Shown here: piece after piece, positions 38,612 through 51,890 of the stretch
Layout of the letters: each line of letters begins with the position of its first letter
Numbering within the stretch: position 1 is the first letter of the stretch
DNA from: Eggerthella lenta DSM 2243
GTDB taxonomy: Bacteria; Actinomycetota; Coriobacteriia; Coriobacteriales; Eggerthellaceae
DNA length: 64,000 nt
Assembly: GCF_000024265.1 (NCBI RefSeq)
Contig: NC_013204.1
Coordinates: forward strand, 2,546,501 to 2,610,500
Reading direction: 5' to 3'
Made by a program: the position numbers and the translations under genes
Notes under the pieces: generated by a model
What the model was told of the DNA's origin: nothing
What the model saw: the letters and a program-made list of their open reading frames with translations, nothing else
The model's database searches: none

Positions 38612-39673
38612 CTATTCCTGCGCGCTGTGCGGGTCGACGAGCTTGCGCAGGCTGGATCCCGCCAGGTCGAACAGCAGCACGGTCGCGATGAGCGCGAGAC
38701 CCGGGAACACGGCGAGCCACCACATGCCGGCCGACAGGTACGCCATCGACTCGCTGAGGATCACGCCGATGGCGGGTTGCTCGGGCGGCAGACCGAAGCC
38801 GAGGAACGTCACGGCGGCCTCGTGCAGGATGGCGTGCGGGAACAGCAGAATCAACCCCACGATGAACTGGGGCAGCACGTAAGGAACCATGTGCTTCGCC
38901 GCGATGCGCAGAGGAGTCTGCCCCAGCCGCCGCGCCGCAGCCACGAACGTCGACTGCTTACACTGCAGGATCTCGGCGCGCACGACGCGCGCGAGGCTGG
39001 GCCAGTGCGTCACGGCCACGCCGATGGTGACGCCCCAGAAGCCCTTCCCCAACGCGAACGAGATGAGGATGAGCAGCACGATATGGGGGATGCCCAGCAT
39101 GAGGTCGATGAGCCAGGTGACCGCGGCATCGGCCTTCTTCCCGCCCAGCGCCGCCACCGCGCCCATGACCAGCGCGATGATGGACGACACGCCCGCGGCC
39201 AGAAGACCCACCAGCACGCTGGTGGACAGCCCCGCCAGCGTGCGCAGCAGCATGTCGCGCCCCATCCAGTCGGTGCCGAAAGGATGGGCGAAGCTGGGAG
39301 CGAGGTTCTTCATCGAGAAGTCGGTTGCCGTAGCCGCATCCGCGACGACGAGCCCCGCGACCACCACAGCCGCCAGCGCCGCCAAAGCACCCAAAAACGC
39401 CGCCAGCGTCAACCTCCTATTCCCCACCCGAGCCGCGCGAGGAGCATGCAGAAGGGGCGGCGCGGCATCCTTGGAGCCGTTGGGCTCGGCAGTTCCCACC
39501 AAGCGAGTTTCCCCTTCGGGGACTTGCTGCGCTTCGCTCCGCGGCGCCGCACCCATCGAGCCGAAACGCCCTGTGGGCGTTTCGTGCGAGCCAGGACTGC
39601 CGAGCGACTGGGAACTGCCGAACCCGACGGCGGACTCGCAGGTTAAGCAGGTTTCAACGCGCTCGTCAGCCAT
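38612..39673 (-). CDS. nikC: Nickel-type ABC permease C, with a palindromic element in its N-terminal coding part
   Basis: This 353-aa permease of the DppC/NikC family has six helices from about residue 78 onward and the EAA loop AARRLGQTPLRIAAKHMVPY. Residues about 16-65 are encoded by a palindromic repeat (39479-39628) that keeps the frame, giving a Ser/Gly/Pro/Glu-rich cytoplasmic tail. The ATG overlaps the nikB stop (ATGGCTGA), so coupling supports this start despite the repeat. Confidence 0.85.
   Translation of the reverse strand: MADERVETCLTCESAVGFGSSQSLGSPGSHETPTGRFGSMGAAPRSEAQQVPEGETRLVGTAEPNGSKDAAPPLLHAPRAARVGNRRLTLAAFLGALAALAAVVVAGLVVADAATATDFSMKNLAPSFAHPFGTDWMGRDMLLRTLAGLSTSVLVGLLAAGVSSIIALVMGAVAALGGKKADAAVTWLIDLMLGIPHIVLLILISFALGKGFWGVTIGVAVTHWPSLARVVRAEILQCKQSTFVAAARRLGQTPLRIAAKHMVPYVLPQFIVGLILLFPHAILHEAAVTFLGFGLPPEQPAIGVILSESMAYLSAGMWWLAVFPGLALIATVLLFDLAGSSLRKLVDPHSAQE
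39479..39628. repeat. Palindromic element, long-loop copy inside nikC
   Basis: Arms at 39479-39498 and 39609-39628 match at 18 of 20 positions. The 110-nt interior begins CCAAGCGAG and ends GAGCGAC like the two short copies at 40751 and 49849. It is expanded by nested hairpins such as CGAAACGCC-CTGT-GGGCGTTTCG. Confidence 0.7.
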
Positions 39674-40649
39674 GAGCAGCCCCCTTGCGCATGCGGGGAT
39701 CCACCACGCCGTACAGCGTGCTGGCTATCAGGTTGCCGGTGAACACGAAGGCGGCGGAGAATAGCGCGATGCCCACCAACAGCGCCGCGTCGCCGCCGAG
39801 GCCGGCCGTGACGGCCGCCTGCCCCAGACCCGGATACGAGAATACCTGCTCCACCAGCACCGATCCGCCGAATATCTCGGATATGGACGCGAATTGCAAC
39901 GTGAGCGCGGGCAGCGCGAGGTTGCGCAGGCCGTGGTGGCGCAGGGCGCCCCAGGTGCTCAACCCGCGCGCACGGGCGAACCGCACGTAATCGCTTTCCA
40001 GCACGTCGATAGTCTTCTCGCGCGTGTGCAGCGCGATGTTCGCCACGCCGATCACCGACAGCGTGAGCGCTGGCAGCGCCAGATGATGCAGCGCGTCGGC
40101 AAAGGTCACATCGGCCGCCGACACCCCGATGGGCACCGAGAAGCCGAACGGGAACCACCCCAGCTGCACCGAGAACACGATGAGAAACAGCAGCCCCAGC
40201 CAGAACGTGGGCACCGAAGCCAACAGGAAGCAGTACCCCTTCACGATGCGGTCGATCAGACGGCCGCGGTTCGCGCCCGCGAGGATGCCCAACGCGAAGC
40301 CCAGCACGCCGCTGACCGCCCAAGCCGTGGCCATGAGCGCCAGCGAGTTCACCGCCCGCGTGGCGATGACGTCGATCACCGGCGCATTGAAGCGCAGCGA
40401 TGTCCCCAGATCGCCGTGCAGAAGGTCGACGAACCAGTTGGCGTAGCGCTCCCACAAAGGCGTGTTCACACCCCAGTATTCGGCCAGTTGCGCCCGCTTC
40501 GCCTCGCTCATGTTGATATAGGCCGTCTGCCCCACGTTCGCCTGCACCGGATCGATAGGAGAAACGCTGACCAGCACAAACGTAACCAAACTCACCGCAA
40601 GCATGAGCAAGATAAACTTCGCTATGTTCCGAGCCAAAAATCGAGCCAT
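39666..40649 (-). CDS. nikB: Nickel-type ABC permease B
   Basis: This 327-aa DppB/NikB-family permease has an N-terminal helix, the NVGQTAYINMSEAKRAQLAEYWG segment typical of the first loop, five more helices and the loop DVLESDYVRFARARGLSTW. It pairs with NikC to form the pore. The upstream gap to nikA holds a strong palindrome, which may lower its expression relative to the binding protein. Confidence 0.9.
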   Translation of the reverse strand: MARFLARNIAKFILLMLAVSLVTFVLVSVSPIDPVQANVGQTAYINMSEAKRAQLAEYWGVNTPLWERYANWFVDLLHGDLGTSLRFNAPVIDVIATRAVNSLALMATAWAVSGVLGFALGILAGANRGRLIDRIVKGYCFLLASVPTFWLGLLFLIVFSVQLGWFPFGFSVPIGVSAADVTFADALHHLALPALTLSVIGVANIALHTREKTIDVLESDYVRFARARGLSTWGALRHHGLRNLALPALTLQFASISEIFGGSVLVEQVFSYPGLGQAAVTAGLGGDAALLVGIALFSAAFVFTGNLIASTLYGVVDPRMRKGAAHG

Positions 40650-40750
40650 GAAACCACTATACCCTCACTAGTAGAAAAACCCCACAGCAACACCCCTCCA
40701 ACAAGCGCAAACGGCGCCCAGTCCCCCAACGCGCAAGCTCGTTACGGTCA

Positions 40751-40839
40751 GCGGGAGGGGCGCCGCGGTGCCCACCAAGCGAGTTCCGCAGCGAAGCGAG
40801 GACTGTTTGAGCGACTGGGCACCGCGGCGCCCCTCCCGC
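40751..40839. repeat. Palindromic element with perfect 24-bp stem (nikA-nikB gap)
   Basis: Arms at 40751-40774 and 40816-40839 are perfect inverted repeats of 24 bp. The 41-nt loop (starts CCAAGCGAG, ends GAGCGAC) matches that of the element at 49849 at 39 of 41 positions, although the stems have unrelated sequences. In the nik transcript it would form a very stable hairpin after nikA. Confidence 0.85.
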
Positions 40840-40855
40840 GTCGAGCACAATAAAC

Positions 40856-42505
40856 TTACGCCCAGGACCACTGGTCGACGTTATTCACCAGCGACCAGCC
40901 GTGTCCGTGCGGATGAGGCTTCTGCTTCGCGATCTTGAGGTTGTCCTTCGCAAAGTACAAGTGGTCGATGTTCGCGAACCACACCCACGGCGCGTCCCCC
41001 TGCGGCGCGATGCCGGACTGGCCGTCCCACTGAGCCTTCTTCCACAGATCGAACGACTCTTCCACAGTAGGCTGGGCCAGCGCCTCGTCGAGGTACTTGT
41101 CGGTGGTTTCGCTCGTGTAGCAGGCGTAGTTGCCCGTGCCCTTGGAGTAGAACAGGTTGTAAATCTCGGTGGGCGCGTTCGTGCCCCAGCCCCACACCAC
41201 CGGATCGGTAAACTGATGCGGGTACAGATCGTCCCAGCTGGCGCCCTTGATGGATACTTCGATGCCCAGCTCTTTCATCTGGTTGGTGAACTCCTCGGCG
41301 ATACCTTGGCGCACGGTGTCGCCGGCCGAGTAGTACAGGTTGAACGCAGCGCGCGTGCCGTCCTTCTCGCGGATGCCGTCCGCACCGGCCGTCCAGCCGC
41401 CGTCGTCGAGCAGCTTCTTCGCCTTCTCGACATCGGTGGAGCACTTCATGTCGGGCGAGGACCACGGCATGCCGTCACCCACGCTGTAGGCCACGGTGCC
41501 GTAGCCGTTCAGCACGTTGTCGATCATCTTGTCGCGGTCGACGCCGTAGTTGATGGCTTGGCGAATGGCCAGGTCGCACGTGACATCGTTGCCGGCCGCC
41601 GCTTCGCCCTTCTCGTCGGTTTTCATGGCGCCCGCCGGAATCACCGGCAGCGAGATGCCGCGAGAGTCGACCGACGCGCAGTTCAGCAAGTCGTAGCCGC
41701 TCGGCTGCTGAGCCGCGAACGTCGCCGAGGTGTATGCAACGTCGACCTGTCCGGACTTCGCCGCCGCAAGCGAGGCGTCCTCTTCCATGAACACTACCAC
41801 GACGCGCTGGATGTTCGGCGCCTCGCCGTAGTAGTCGGGGTTCGCCTTGAGGATGACCTGCTGGCCTTTGTCCCACTGCTCCAGCATGTAGCGCCCCGAG
41901 CCGATGGGGTTGTCGCCGTACGTGTCGCCGTAGGCGTGCTCGGGCACGATGCCCACCACGGCCAGCGTGTACAGCAGCGCGTTGAACGGCTTCTCCATGT
42001 GCACGACGACGGTGGCGTCGTCGGTGGCCACGGCCTCTTTCACCATGGACATGTCGCACTCGGATGCTTCCGAGTTCAAGATGCCGTTGATGGTGAAGGC
42101 CACGTCGCGCGCTGTGAGCGGGGTGCCGTCGGTGAACTTCACGTCGTCGCGGACGGTGAACGTCCAGGTCATGCCGTCTTCGGACGCTTCGTAGGACGTG
42201 GCGAGGTCGTTCTTGAAGTTGAGGTCCGCATCGGTGGTGATCAGCGTGGACTGGATCAGCGGCTCGTGAACGTGCTCGCCGCAGCCCCACGACACCATCG
42301 GGTCGAAGCCGGCGGCCGGCTCGGATCCGGTGGTCATCGAGACGATAACCTGCGAAGAGGCCTTGTCGGCCGCACCTTCCGTCGCGCCTTCGGCCGGCTT
42401 CTCGGCCTCGCCGCTCGCGCAGCTTGCCAGCAGCCCGCCCAACGACAGCGTCGCCGCCGTCGCACCCGTCAGTTTCGCGAAATCGCGTCGCGTGAGTGTT
42501 GCCAT
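40856..42505 (-). CDS. nikA: Nickel-binding lipoprotein of the ABC transporter (SBP family 5)
   Basis: This 549-aa solute-binding protein has both a Tat motif (TRRDFAKLTG) and a lipobox (LLASC, Cys near 29). The mature part is an SBP_bac_5 domain (FDPMVSWGCGEHVHEPLIQS, FTDGTPLTARDVAFTINGI). The His residues in GCGEHVHEP could bind metal. ATG 42505 follows GAAGGGAACGG. Two NikR-type operators upstream support nickel over peptides. Confidence 0.88.
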   Translation of the reverse strand: MATLTRRDFAKLTGATAATLSLGGLLASCASGEAEKPAEGATEGAADKASSQVIVSMTTGSEPAAGFDPMVSWGCGEHVHEPLIQSTLITTDADLNFKNDLATSYEASEDGMTWTFTVRDDVKFTDGTPLTARDVAFTINGILNSEASECDMSMVKEAVATDDATVVVHMEKPFNALLYTLAVVGIVPEHAYGDTYGDNPIGSGRYMLEQWDKGQQVILKANPDYYGEAPNIQRVVVVFMEEDASLAAAKSGQVDVAYTSATFAAQQPSGYDLLNCASVDSRGISLPVIPAGAMKTDEKGEAAAGNDVTCDLAIRQAINYGVDRDKMIDNVLNGYGTVAYSVGDGMPWSSPDMKCSTDVEKAKKLLDDGGWTAGADGIREKDGTRAAFNLYYSAGDTVRQGIAEEFTNQMKELGIEVSIKGASWDDLYPHQFTDPVVWGWGTNAPTEIYNLFYSKGTGNYACYTSETTDKYLDEALAQPTVEESFDLWKKAQWDGQSGIAPQGDAPWVWFANIDHLYFAKDNLKIAKQKPHPHGHGWSLVNNVDQWSWA

Positions 42506-42553
42506 GCTTCCGTTCCCTTCCCTCAACGCCTCGGCGCCTTGAATCCGCCATAG

Positions 42554-42580
42554 GTGTTACGTATTCGAATTGCGTAACAC
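42554..42580. promoter_or_regulatory. NikR-type operator 1
   Basis: GTGTTAC-N13-GTAACAC is a perfect 7-bp dyad, with TTCGAA at the centre. This is the NikR box form reported for some bacteria outside the enterics. It lies next to a TATAGT -10-like box (42581-42586), about 50 bp before nikA. Confidence 0.75.
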
Positions 42581-42606
42581 ACTATACCAGAGGGGGCTCC
42601 TTTCGA

Positions 42607-42633
42607 ATGTTACGAATTTCATTTCCGTAACTC
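42607..42633. promoter_or_regulatory. NikR-type operator 2
   Basis: ATGTTAC-N13-GTAACTC has the same GTTACG-N11-CGTAAC core and spacing as operator 1, 53 bp away. Two matching sites make chance unlikely. No nikR gene is in the window. Confidence 0.65.
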
Positions 42634-42684
42634 CCCCGGGCGAACGGCAGACGAAGAAGGGCGAACGCAAGCCAAACGTACGAA

Positions 42685-42700
42685 TGCTTCACGTGAAACA
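42685..42700. promoter_or_regulatory. parS-like sequence (15 of 16 match)
   Basis: TGCTTCACGTGAAACA differs at one base from the ParB-binding consensus TGTTTCACGTGAAACA. It lies in the 541-bp gene-free region between nikA and ligA (42506-43046), in which I see no convincing gene. A weaker copy lies at 43005. Confidence 0.5.
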
Positions 42701-42741
42701 TCGACGGATTCCTTCTGCCGACATCCGACAAGGGAGCCGAT

Positions 42742-42901
42742 GGCAAGAAAGCATCGAATTCGGAAGACGGGGCGCAGCCCGCTATCACGACGCGAAACGA
42801 TTTTCCTCATAATGCCTGGTCGCAACAACGCCTCCTCCTGCCAGAACGATCCGAGACCTTGCGGTAAACGTTCTTTCTTCCGAATTCGATGACTTTTTGC
42901 C
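42742..42901. repeat. Inverted repeat, 26-bp arms around about 108 bp
   Basis: The core CATCGAATTCGGAAGA (42752-42767) pairs perfectly with 42876-42891. Flanks extend the arms imperfectly to GGCAA at 42742 and TTGCC at 42897-42901. The interior has no gene. Size and design resemble the element at 30613, but the sequence is unrelated. Confidence 0.6.
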
Positions 42902-43004
42902 TTTTCGAAAGCAAAAGGATGCATGGGGGTCATCCGCAGGACATCGGATCCGTCGGAGACGGATCCTCGTCGAGCCTCATGTATCAAGCGGAGCATCCGA
43001 GCAA

Positions 43005-43020
43005 TGCTCCCCGTGAAACA
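43005..43020. promoter_or_regulatory. Weak parS-like sequence (13 of 16 match)
   Basis: TGCTCCCCGTGAAACA keeps the GTGAAACA half of the ParB site but has three mismatches in the other half. It lies 27 bp before the ligA 3' end. Alone it would not be reported; it is noted because of the better copy at 42685. Confidence 0.25.
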
Positions 43021-43046
43021 TCGGGGCGCGACGGAGCCCGGGCGTC

Positions 43047-45917
<2,871 letters not shown>

Positions 45918-46090
45918 TTACCGCCATTCTAGCGCAGCGGCACGTCCGAACCCCCAGTTCGCGCAACCGTTTACGTACGGTTACGGGCGAATTCGACGCG
46001 TTGTCGCCGATTCGACCCGCAGTCGCGCTCAGGCGCGATACGCGGTAGAATGCGAGCACGCGGTTCCTCGGAAGACAGGGCGGTACGACC

Positions 46091-46969
46091 ATGCAGAACG
46101 TTCGAGAATACAGCAACGACGAGCTGGTGGCCCTCGTGCCGCTGCCGGCCGACGACGCGAACAAGTACTCGCGCGGCACGCTGGCCGCCATCGTGGGCAG
46201 CGAGCGCTATCCGGGCGCAGCGTGCCTGGCGGCCTACGCCGGCCAGCGCATGGGCGCCGGCTACACCGAGGTGTTCACCAGTCCGTCGGCCGTCCCGCTC
46301 GTGCAAGGCTTTCGGCCCTCGCTCGTGGTGCGCCCGCGCGCGGCTCTCAAGGCGAACCTTCCGGCCGCGAAGCCCGGCAAACCGCGCGCCTACCTCGTCG
46401 GCTGCGGCTTCGACGCAGAAGACGTCGAAGCCGAGAAGCTCGTTCACTTCGTGCTGAAGCACGCCGACGCGCCCGTGCTGGTGGACGGCACCGGCCTGGA
46501 CGCGCTCGTCTCCGCAAAAGGGCGACGCTTGCTGAGGCGGCGCTTCCTCAACGGGAACCCCACCGTGGTCACGCCGCACGCCGGAGAGGCGGCGCGCCTC
46601 GCACGCCCCTTCGACCTGCCTGTCGACGATCCCTGCGCGCTCGCCGAGGCGCTGTCGCTCGCCTATGGCGTGATCGCCGTGGTGAAAGGGCCCGTCACGT
46701 ACCTCTCCGACGGCGAGCAGACGGTGCGCATGGCGCACGGCACTCCGGCGTTGGCGAAGGCGGGCACGGGAGATGTGCTGGCCGGCATGACGGCCGCGCT
46801 GCTGGCGCAGGGGCTCGACCCCTTCGAGGCGTCCGTGCTGGGCGCCGAGCTGCACGCCCGCGCCGGGTTGGCCGCCGCGGCGCGCTGGTCGACCATCGCT
46901 GCGACGGCGGAAGACGTCGTCGCCTGCATCCCCGACGCCATCGCCGAGCTCGTGAGCGCGTCGTCCTGA
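46091..46969 (+). CDS. nnrD: ADP-dependent NAD(P)H-hydrate dehydratase
   Basis: This 292-aa protein of the YjeF C-terminal/ribokinase fold repairs damaged NAD(P)HX. VLVDGTGLDAL, VVTPHAGEAARL, VVKGPVTYL and AKAGTGDVLAGM (ADP/Mg site) are present. The N-terminal epimerase domain found in fused versions is missing. The segment MGAGYTEVF near residue 55 fits the family. It is convergent with the transpeptidase gene. Confidence 0.9.
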   Translation: MQNVREYSNDELVALVPLPADDANKYSRGTLAAIVGSERYPGAACLAAYAGQRMGAGYTEVFTSPSAVPLVQGFRPSLVVRPRAALKANLPAAKPGKPRAYLVGCGFDAEDVEAEKLVHFVLKHADAPVLVDGTGLDALVSAKGRRLLRRRFLNGNPTVVTPHAGEAARLARPFDLPVDDPCALAEALSLAYGVIAVVKGPVTYLSDGEQTVRMAHGTPALAKAGTGDVLAGMTAALLAQGLDPFEASVLGAELHARAGLAAAARWSTIAATAEDVVACIPDAIAELVSASS

Positions 46970-46982
46970 GCGAGCAGGAAGC

Positions 46983-47046
46983 GTGCCAAATCCCCCGTCC
47001 CTTCGACACGGTCCTGAGTGTGTCAAAGGGACGGGGGATTTGGCAC
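46983..47046. terminator. 27-bp stem palindrome between nnrD and the transpeptidase gene
   Basis: Arms 46983-47009 and 47020-47046 match at 26 of 27 positions around a 10-nt loop. The stem contains CCAAATCCCCCGTCCC and its complement. It lies 13 bp after the nnrD stop and 35 bp from the converging stop, so it probably serves both genes as a terminator. The near-perfect long stem is also typical of a dispersed palindromic repeat. Confidence 0.7.
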
Positions 47047-47081
47047 GGTCAGGATCACGGCGAGATCCGCGGCGGCCGATC

Positions 47082-48740
47082 CTACCAGTGGCTGACCACG
47101 ACGTCGCCCACTTTGATAAGGTCGTACAGCTCCACCGCCTTCTCCGGCGGCAGGTTCACGCAGCCGTGGCTGCCGTAGCCCGACTTGTACCGCGAGTCGC
47201 CGAACGCGGGCTGCCAATCGGCATCATGAAACCCGATGTAGTTGTCTACGAACGGCATCCAGGCCTTCACCTCGGTCTGGTATTCCGGCTCGCCCGTCTC
47301 GGGCTTCATCTGGCCGATCAGCTTCGACGGGCTCTCCTTGCCGTTGATTACGTAGACGCCCTCGGGGGTGTCGTGCTCGCCGTCCGGCGTGCCGGTGACC
47401 ACGTCGGACTCCCACGCGAGCGAGCCTTCGTCGTCGTAGAAGCGCGCGTGCTGCTCCGTCAGATCGACGTCGACGTAGCGCTTGCCCCAATCGCGTCCGT
47501 GCAGCCCGTCGTAGGCGCCCGCCTCCTGTTCGCAAGGGATGGCCATGTCGCCGGTCTGCGCGGAACCCACGCCGTTCGTCACCGCCTCTTGCAGCTTGCC
47601 CTTGTCGATGATCCAGCCGTATACGCCGCCTGACACGGTCACCTCCTTGCCGTCGGCGCGCGTGAACGTGCGACGCGCCTGGTAGGTGTTGCACGCCGAA
47701 GCCAGATCCTGCACCCAGGCTGCCACCAGCGCCTCGTCGACGCCCACCGTCACGTCGTCGTGCAAGCGCACCCAACCGGCGATGGCATCGGCATTCACCT
47801 GCGCCACGGGCGTATCGCCCAGCTTCAGCGAGAAATCGGCTTTCAACAGGTTGTTCGCCTCATCGGCCGCCTTCGCCAGACGCTCATCGTCGGACAGCAG
47901 CGTGGGCTGCTGCAACGCATCCTCGGACAGCGTCGCGCTCGACCCCATCGCAGCGACGGCCGCGTTCACCGTCTCGGCCACCTTATCGGCATCGAGCGCA
48001 GTGCCGACGGTCTCGGCGCGCACGACGAACCGAGAGCCGCCGCTGTCGTAGTCGAGCCCGGCGTTGCGCGGCGCTTCGGCCTGCTCGTTGAACGCCTCGA
48101 CGGCCTTCCGCACGGCTTCGTCCAGCTTGCCGTTCGAAGTGACCAGCTTGTCGGTTTCGTCGTGCACGGTGAATACCTCGACCGGCCAGGCCCACGGGCT
48201 GGCATCGGCGTGCATGGCATCCGTCACGCTGCTGCTGTTGACGGCCGTGCCCATGTCGGACGAGGCGAGCGTCAGCGAGAACCCCTCGCCCGACACGCTC
48301 AGCTGGTAGCTTTTCGCCACGTCGGTCAACAGATCCTGAACCTCGGCGGTGGTTTTCAACGACACGTCCTTGCCCATGATCGTGGTGTTGGGCATGAAGC
48401 GGTCCATGAACACGAGCGCGCCCGCCAGGTAGACGATCGCGATCACGGCGACGAGCGCGCCGCCCGCAATGAGCCCGGTCTTCTTCGCGAACGGAGGCTT
48501 CCGGTTCGACGACCCTTGTCGGCCGCCGTCCGCCGACTCCGGGCGCCCGCCGCGAACCGGCCCCGGTCGGCCGCCCCGCGACGCGGGCACGAACGACACG
48601 TAGCTTTCCGGCGCGCCGTCGGCCAAGGGAGGGTCGATCGAGTCGATGCGCCGCGTTCGCTGCGGTGCCGGGCGCGGCGCTGGCTGCGGCGCCGGTTGCT
48701 GCGCTTCGTGCTTGCCGCGCGTTTCGTGTTCTGGCGTCAA
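47082..48740 (-). CDS. L,D-transpeptidase with YkuD domain
   Basis: This 552-aa protein starts at TTG 48740, preceded by AGGAGG at 6-nt spacing, the best SD in the region; an ATG further upstream has none. A Pro/Gln/Arg-rich cytoplasmic tail (1-110) precedes one transmembrane helix (about 112-135). Two PG_binding_4-type repeats follow (about 150-390), then a YkuD catalytic domain ending with YGSHGCVNLP (nucleophile Cys near 525). It cross-links peptidoglycan stems (3-3 bonds) outside the cell. Confidence 0.92.
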   Translation of the reverse strand: MTPEHETRGKHEAQQPAPQPAPRPAPQRTRRIDSIDPPLADGAPESYVSFVPASRGGRPGPVRGGRPESADGGRQGSSNRKPPFAKKTGLIAGGALVAVIAIVYLAGALVFMDRFMPNTTIMGKDVSLKTTAEVQDLLTDVAKSYQLSVSGEGFSLTLASSDMGTAVNSSSVTDAMHADASPWAWPVEVFTVHDETDKLVTSNGKLDEAVRKAVEAFNEQAEAPRNAGLDYDSGGSRFVVRAETVGTALDADKVAETVNAAVAAMGSSATLSEDALQQPTLLSDDERLAKAADEANNLLKADFSLKLGDTPVAQVNADAIAGWVRLHDDVTVGVDEALVAAWVQDLASACNTYQARRTFTRADGKEVTVSGGVYGWIIDKGKLQEAVTNGVGSAQTGDMAIPCEQEAGAYDGLHGRDWGKRYVDVDLTEQHARFYDDEGSLAWESDVVTGTPDGEHDTPEGVYVINGKESPSKLIGQMKPETGEPEYQTEVKAWMPFVDNYIGFHDADWQPAFGDSRYKSGYGSHGCVNLPPEKAVELYDLIKVGDVVVSHW

Positions 48741-49191
48741 CGTGCGCCTCCTCGCTTGCCAATGGCTCGTTCGAACCAAACTAGAAGGTTCGCCGATGGA
48801 ATTCAATCCTTTCACTCAACAAAATAAAGAATCGGTTCAGACGCTCGACGAAGGGAGCGGCGAGACGAGACCGAGAGCGACATGTGCGCTTTTTCACCTA
48901 GCGTCGGCCGCCGTGCGGCTGGACGAGCTTGTCCGTATGCTCTAGCAGCGAACGCGAGGCGGGATGGCAGAGATCGCGCGCTATGCACGATTCTAGAAGC
49001 TTGTTGTCAGAGACAAAAAAGGGAAAGCCCAGGTCGAAGTACATGGCGCTGACGAAAAATCATGCATAGCGTTGAATCTCTTCCATGCAGGGGAAGGACG
49101 AGGCACCTCGACGAGGAGGGCTCACCCGTGCGACCCGCGAATGCAGGCGCGCCGCGCGAACTCTCGAAACGGCGCGCCTCGCGCGGGACGA
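48741..49191. other. Gene-free stretch between acpS and the L,D-transpeptidase
   Basis: The 451 bp hold no recognisable gene or tRNA. The part nearest 48740 must carry the transpeptidase promoter (minus strand), but no consensus -35/-10 pair is clear. AT content is higher near 48790-49060 than in the flanks. Confidence 0.5.
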
Positions 49192-49767
49192 TCAGTTTGC
49201 CGGATCCTCGGAGGCCTTCTTCGGCGCGTCCATCTCGTCCAGCAGGCTACGAGCTTCCTTGAACTGCTTCGCCAGCTCCTCCATAGGGTTCACGCGCTCC
49301 TCTTGGGCGCGGACCGACTCCTCCGTGATGGCGAGCGCGCAGGCCACGGCGTCGGTGTGCGTGTACGAAAGCGACAGCGGCAGCTCGCGCACGCTCTGCT
49401 CGTCGGCTACCTCCTTAGCGCGCCCATGCAGCACCACGAAGGGGCGACCCTTCGCGTTGCGGCGCACTTCCACGTCGTGGTTGGCGATGCCGCGCGAGAA
49501 CCCGGTGCCCAGCGCCTTCAGCACGGCCTCCTTCGCGGCGAAGCGCGTAGCGTAATGCACCTCGGGGTTCGCCGTGGACTCGCAGTAGGAGCGTTCCTCC
49601 TCGGAGAACACCTTCTCGCGAAAGCTGGGCGTGCGCTCCAAGATGCGGCGCATGCGGGCAATTTCCACGATGTCCACGCCAAGTCCCACCGCGCCCTCGA
49701 CGCCCTCGAACGCCGCCGAAGCCGCCTCGGTCACGCTCTTCTCGTTCTCACTCACAACAATCCCCAA
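49192..49767 (-). CDS. acpS: Holo-[acyl-carrier-protein] synthase
   Basis: This 191-aa protein has the AcpS core GLGVDIVEIARM (Mg ligand Asp), RFAAKEAVLKALG and LSLSYTHTDAVACALA. AcpS is usually about 125 aa; here a 25-residue N-terminal and a 45-residue charged C-terminal extension are added. It transfers phosphopantetheine to carrier proteins, including possibly the DltC-like protein at 17511. It precedes the palindrome next to glmS. Confidence 0.9.
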   Translation of the reverse strand: MGIVVSENEKSVTEAASAAFEGVEGAVGLGVDIVEIARMRRILERTPSFREKVFSEEERSYCESTANPEVHYATRFAAKEAVLKALGTGFSRGIANHDVEVRRNAKGRPFVVLHGRAKEVADEQSVRELPLSLSYTHTDAVACALAITEESVRAQEERVNPMEELAKQFKEARSLLDEMDAPKKASEDPAN

Positions 49768-49848
49768 TCACACATGTTCCAAAAAAAGGGTTTTAAAGAC
49801 TCAGCATCCAACCTGGCGATTCGCCGTTAGAAGACCGGCGACTGCGGA

Positions 49849-49935
49849 GCGAATCCGCACGGTGGCGCTCACCAAGCGAGTTCCGCAGCGCAGCGAGGAC
49901 TGTCTGAGCGACTGAGCGCCGCCGTGCGGATTCGC
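49849..49935. repeat. Palindromic element with 23-bp stem (downstream of glmS)
   Basis: Arms 49849-49871 and 49913-49935 match at 22 of 23 positions. The 41-nt loop is nearly identical to that at 40775-40815 but the stem sequence differs entirely. It lies 15 bp after the glmS stop and could end or protect its transcript. Confidence 0.85.
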
Positions 49936-49950
49936 GGTCCCACAGGTTCG

Positions 49951-51780
<1,830 letters not shown>

Positions 51781-51890
51781 GATTAGCTCCTTTGTGCTCG
51801 GGTTCGCCGATAGTGTAGCGCACCGATTCCGCATGCGCGAATGCATGTCGGCCGAAGTCGCGCATCCGCTCAATAAACGCATCTTTCTCG

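Noticed and set aside
42570-42812. 80-codon frame in the nikA-ligA gap
   Set aside because: No SD, no family, and it runs through the NikR and parS-like sites and the inverted repeat.
48770-48800. tRNA-like TCGTTCGAACC segment
   Set aside because: No acceptor stem or anticodon arm can be built around it.
51781-51890. glmS ribozyme or riboswitch before glmS
   Set aside because: Gap is too short and no matching core is visible; known mainly from Firmicutes.
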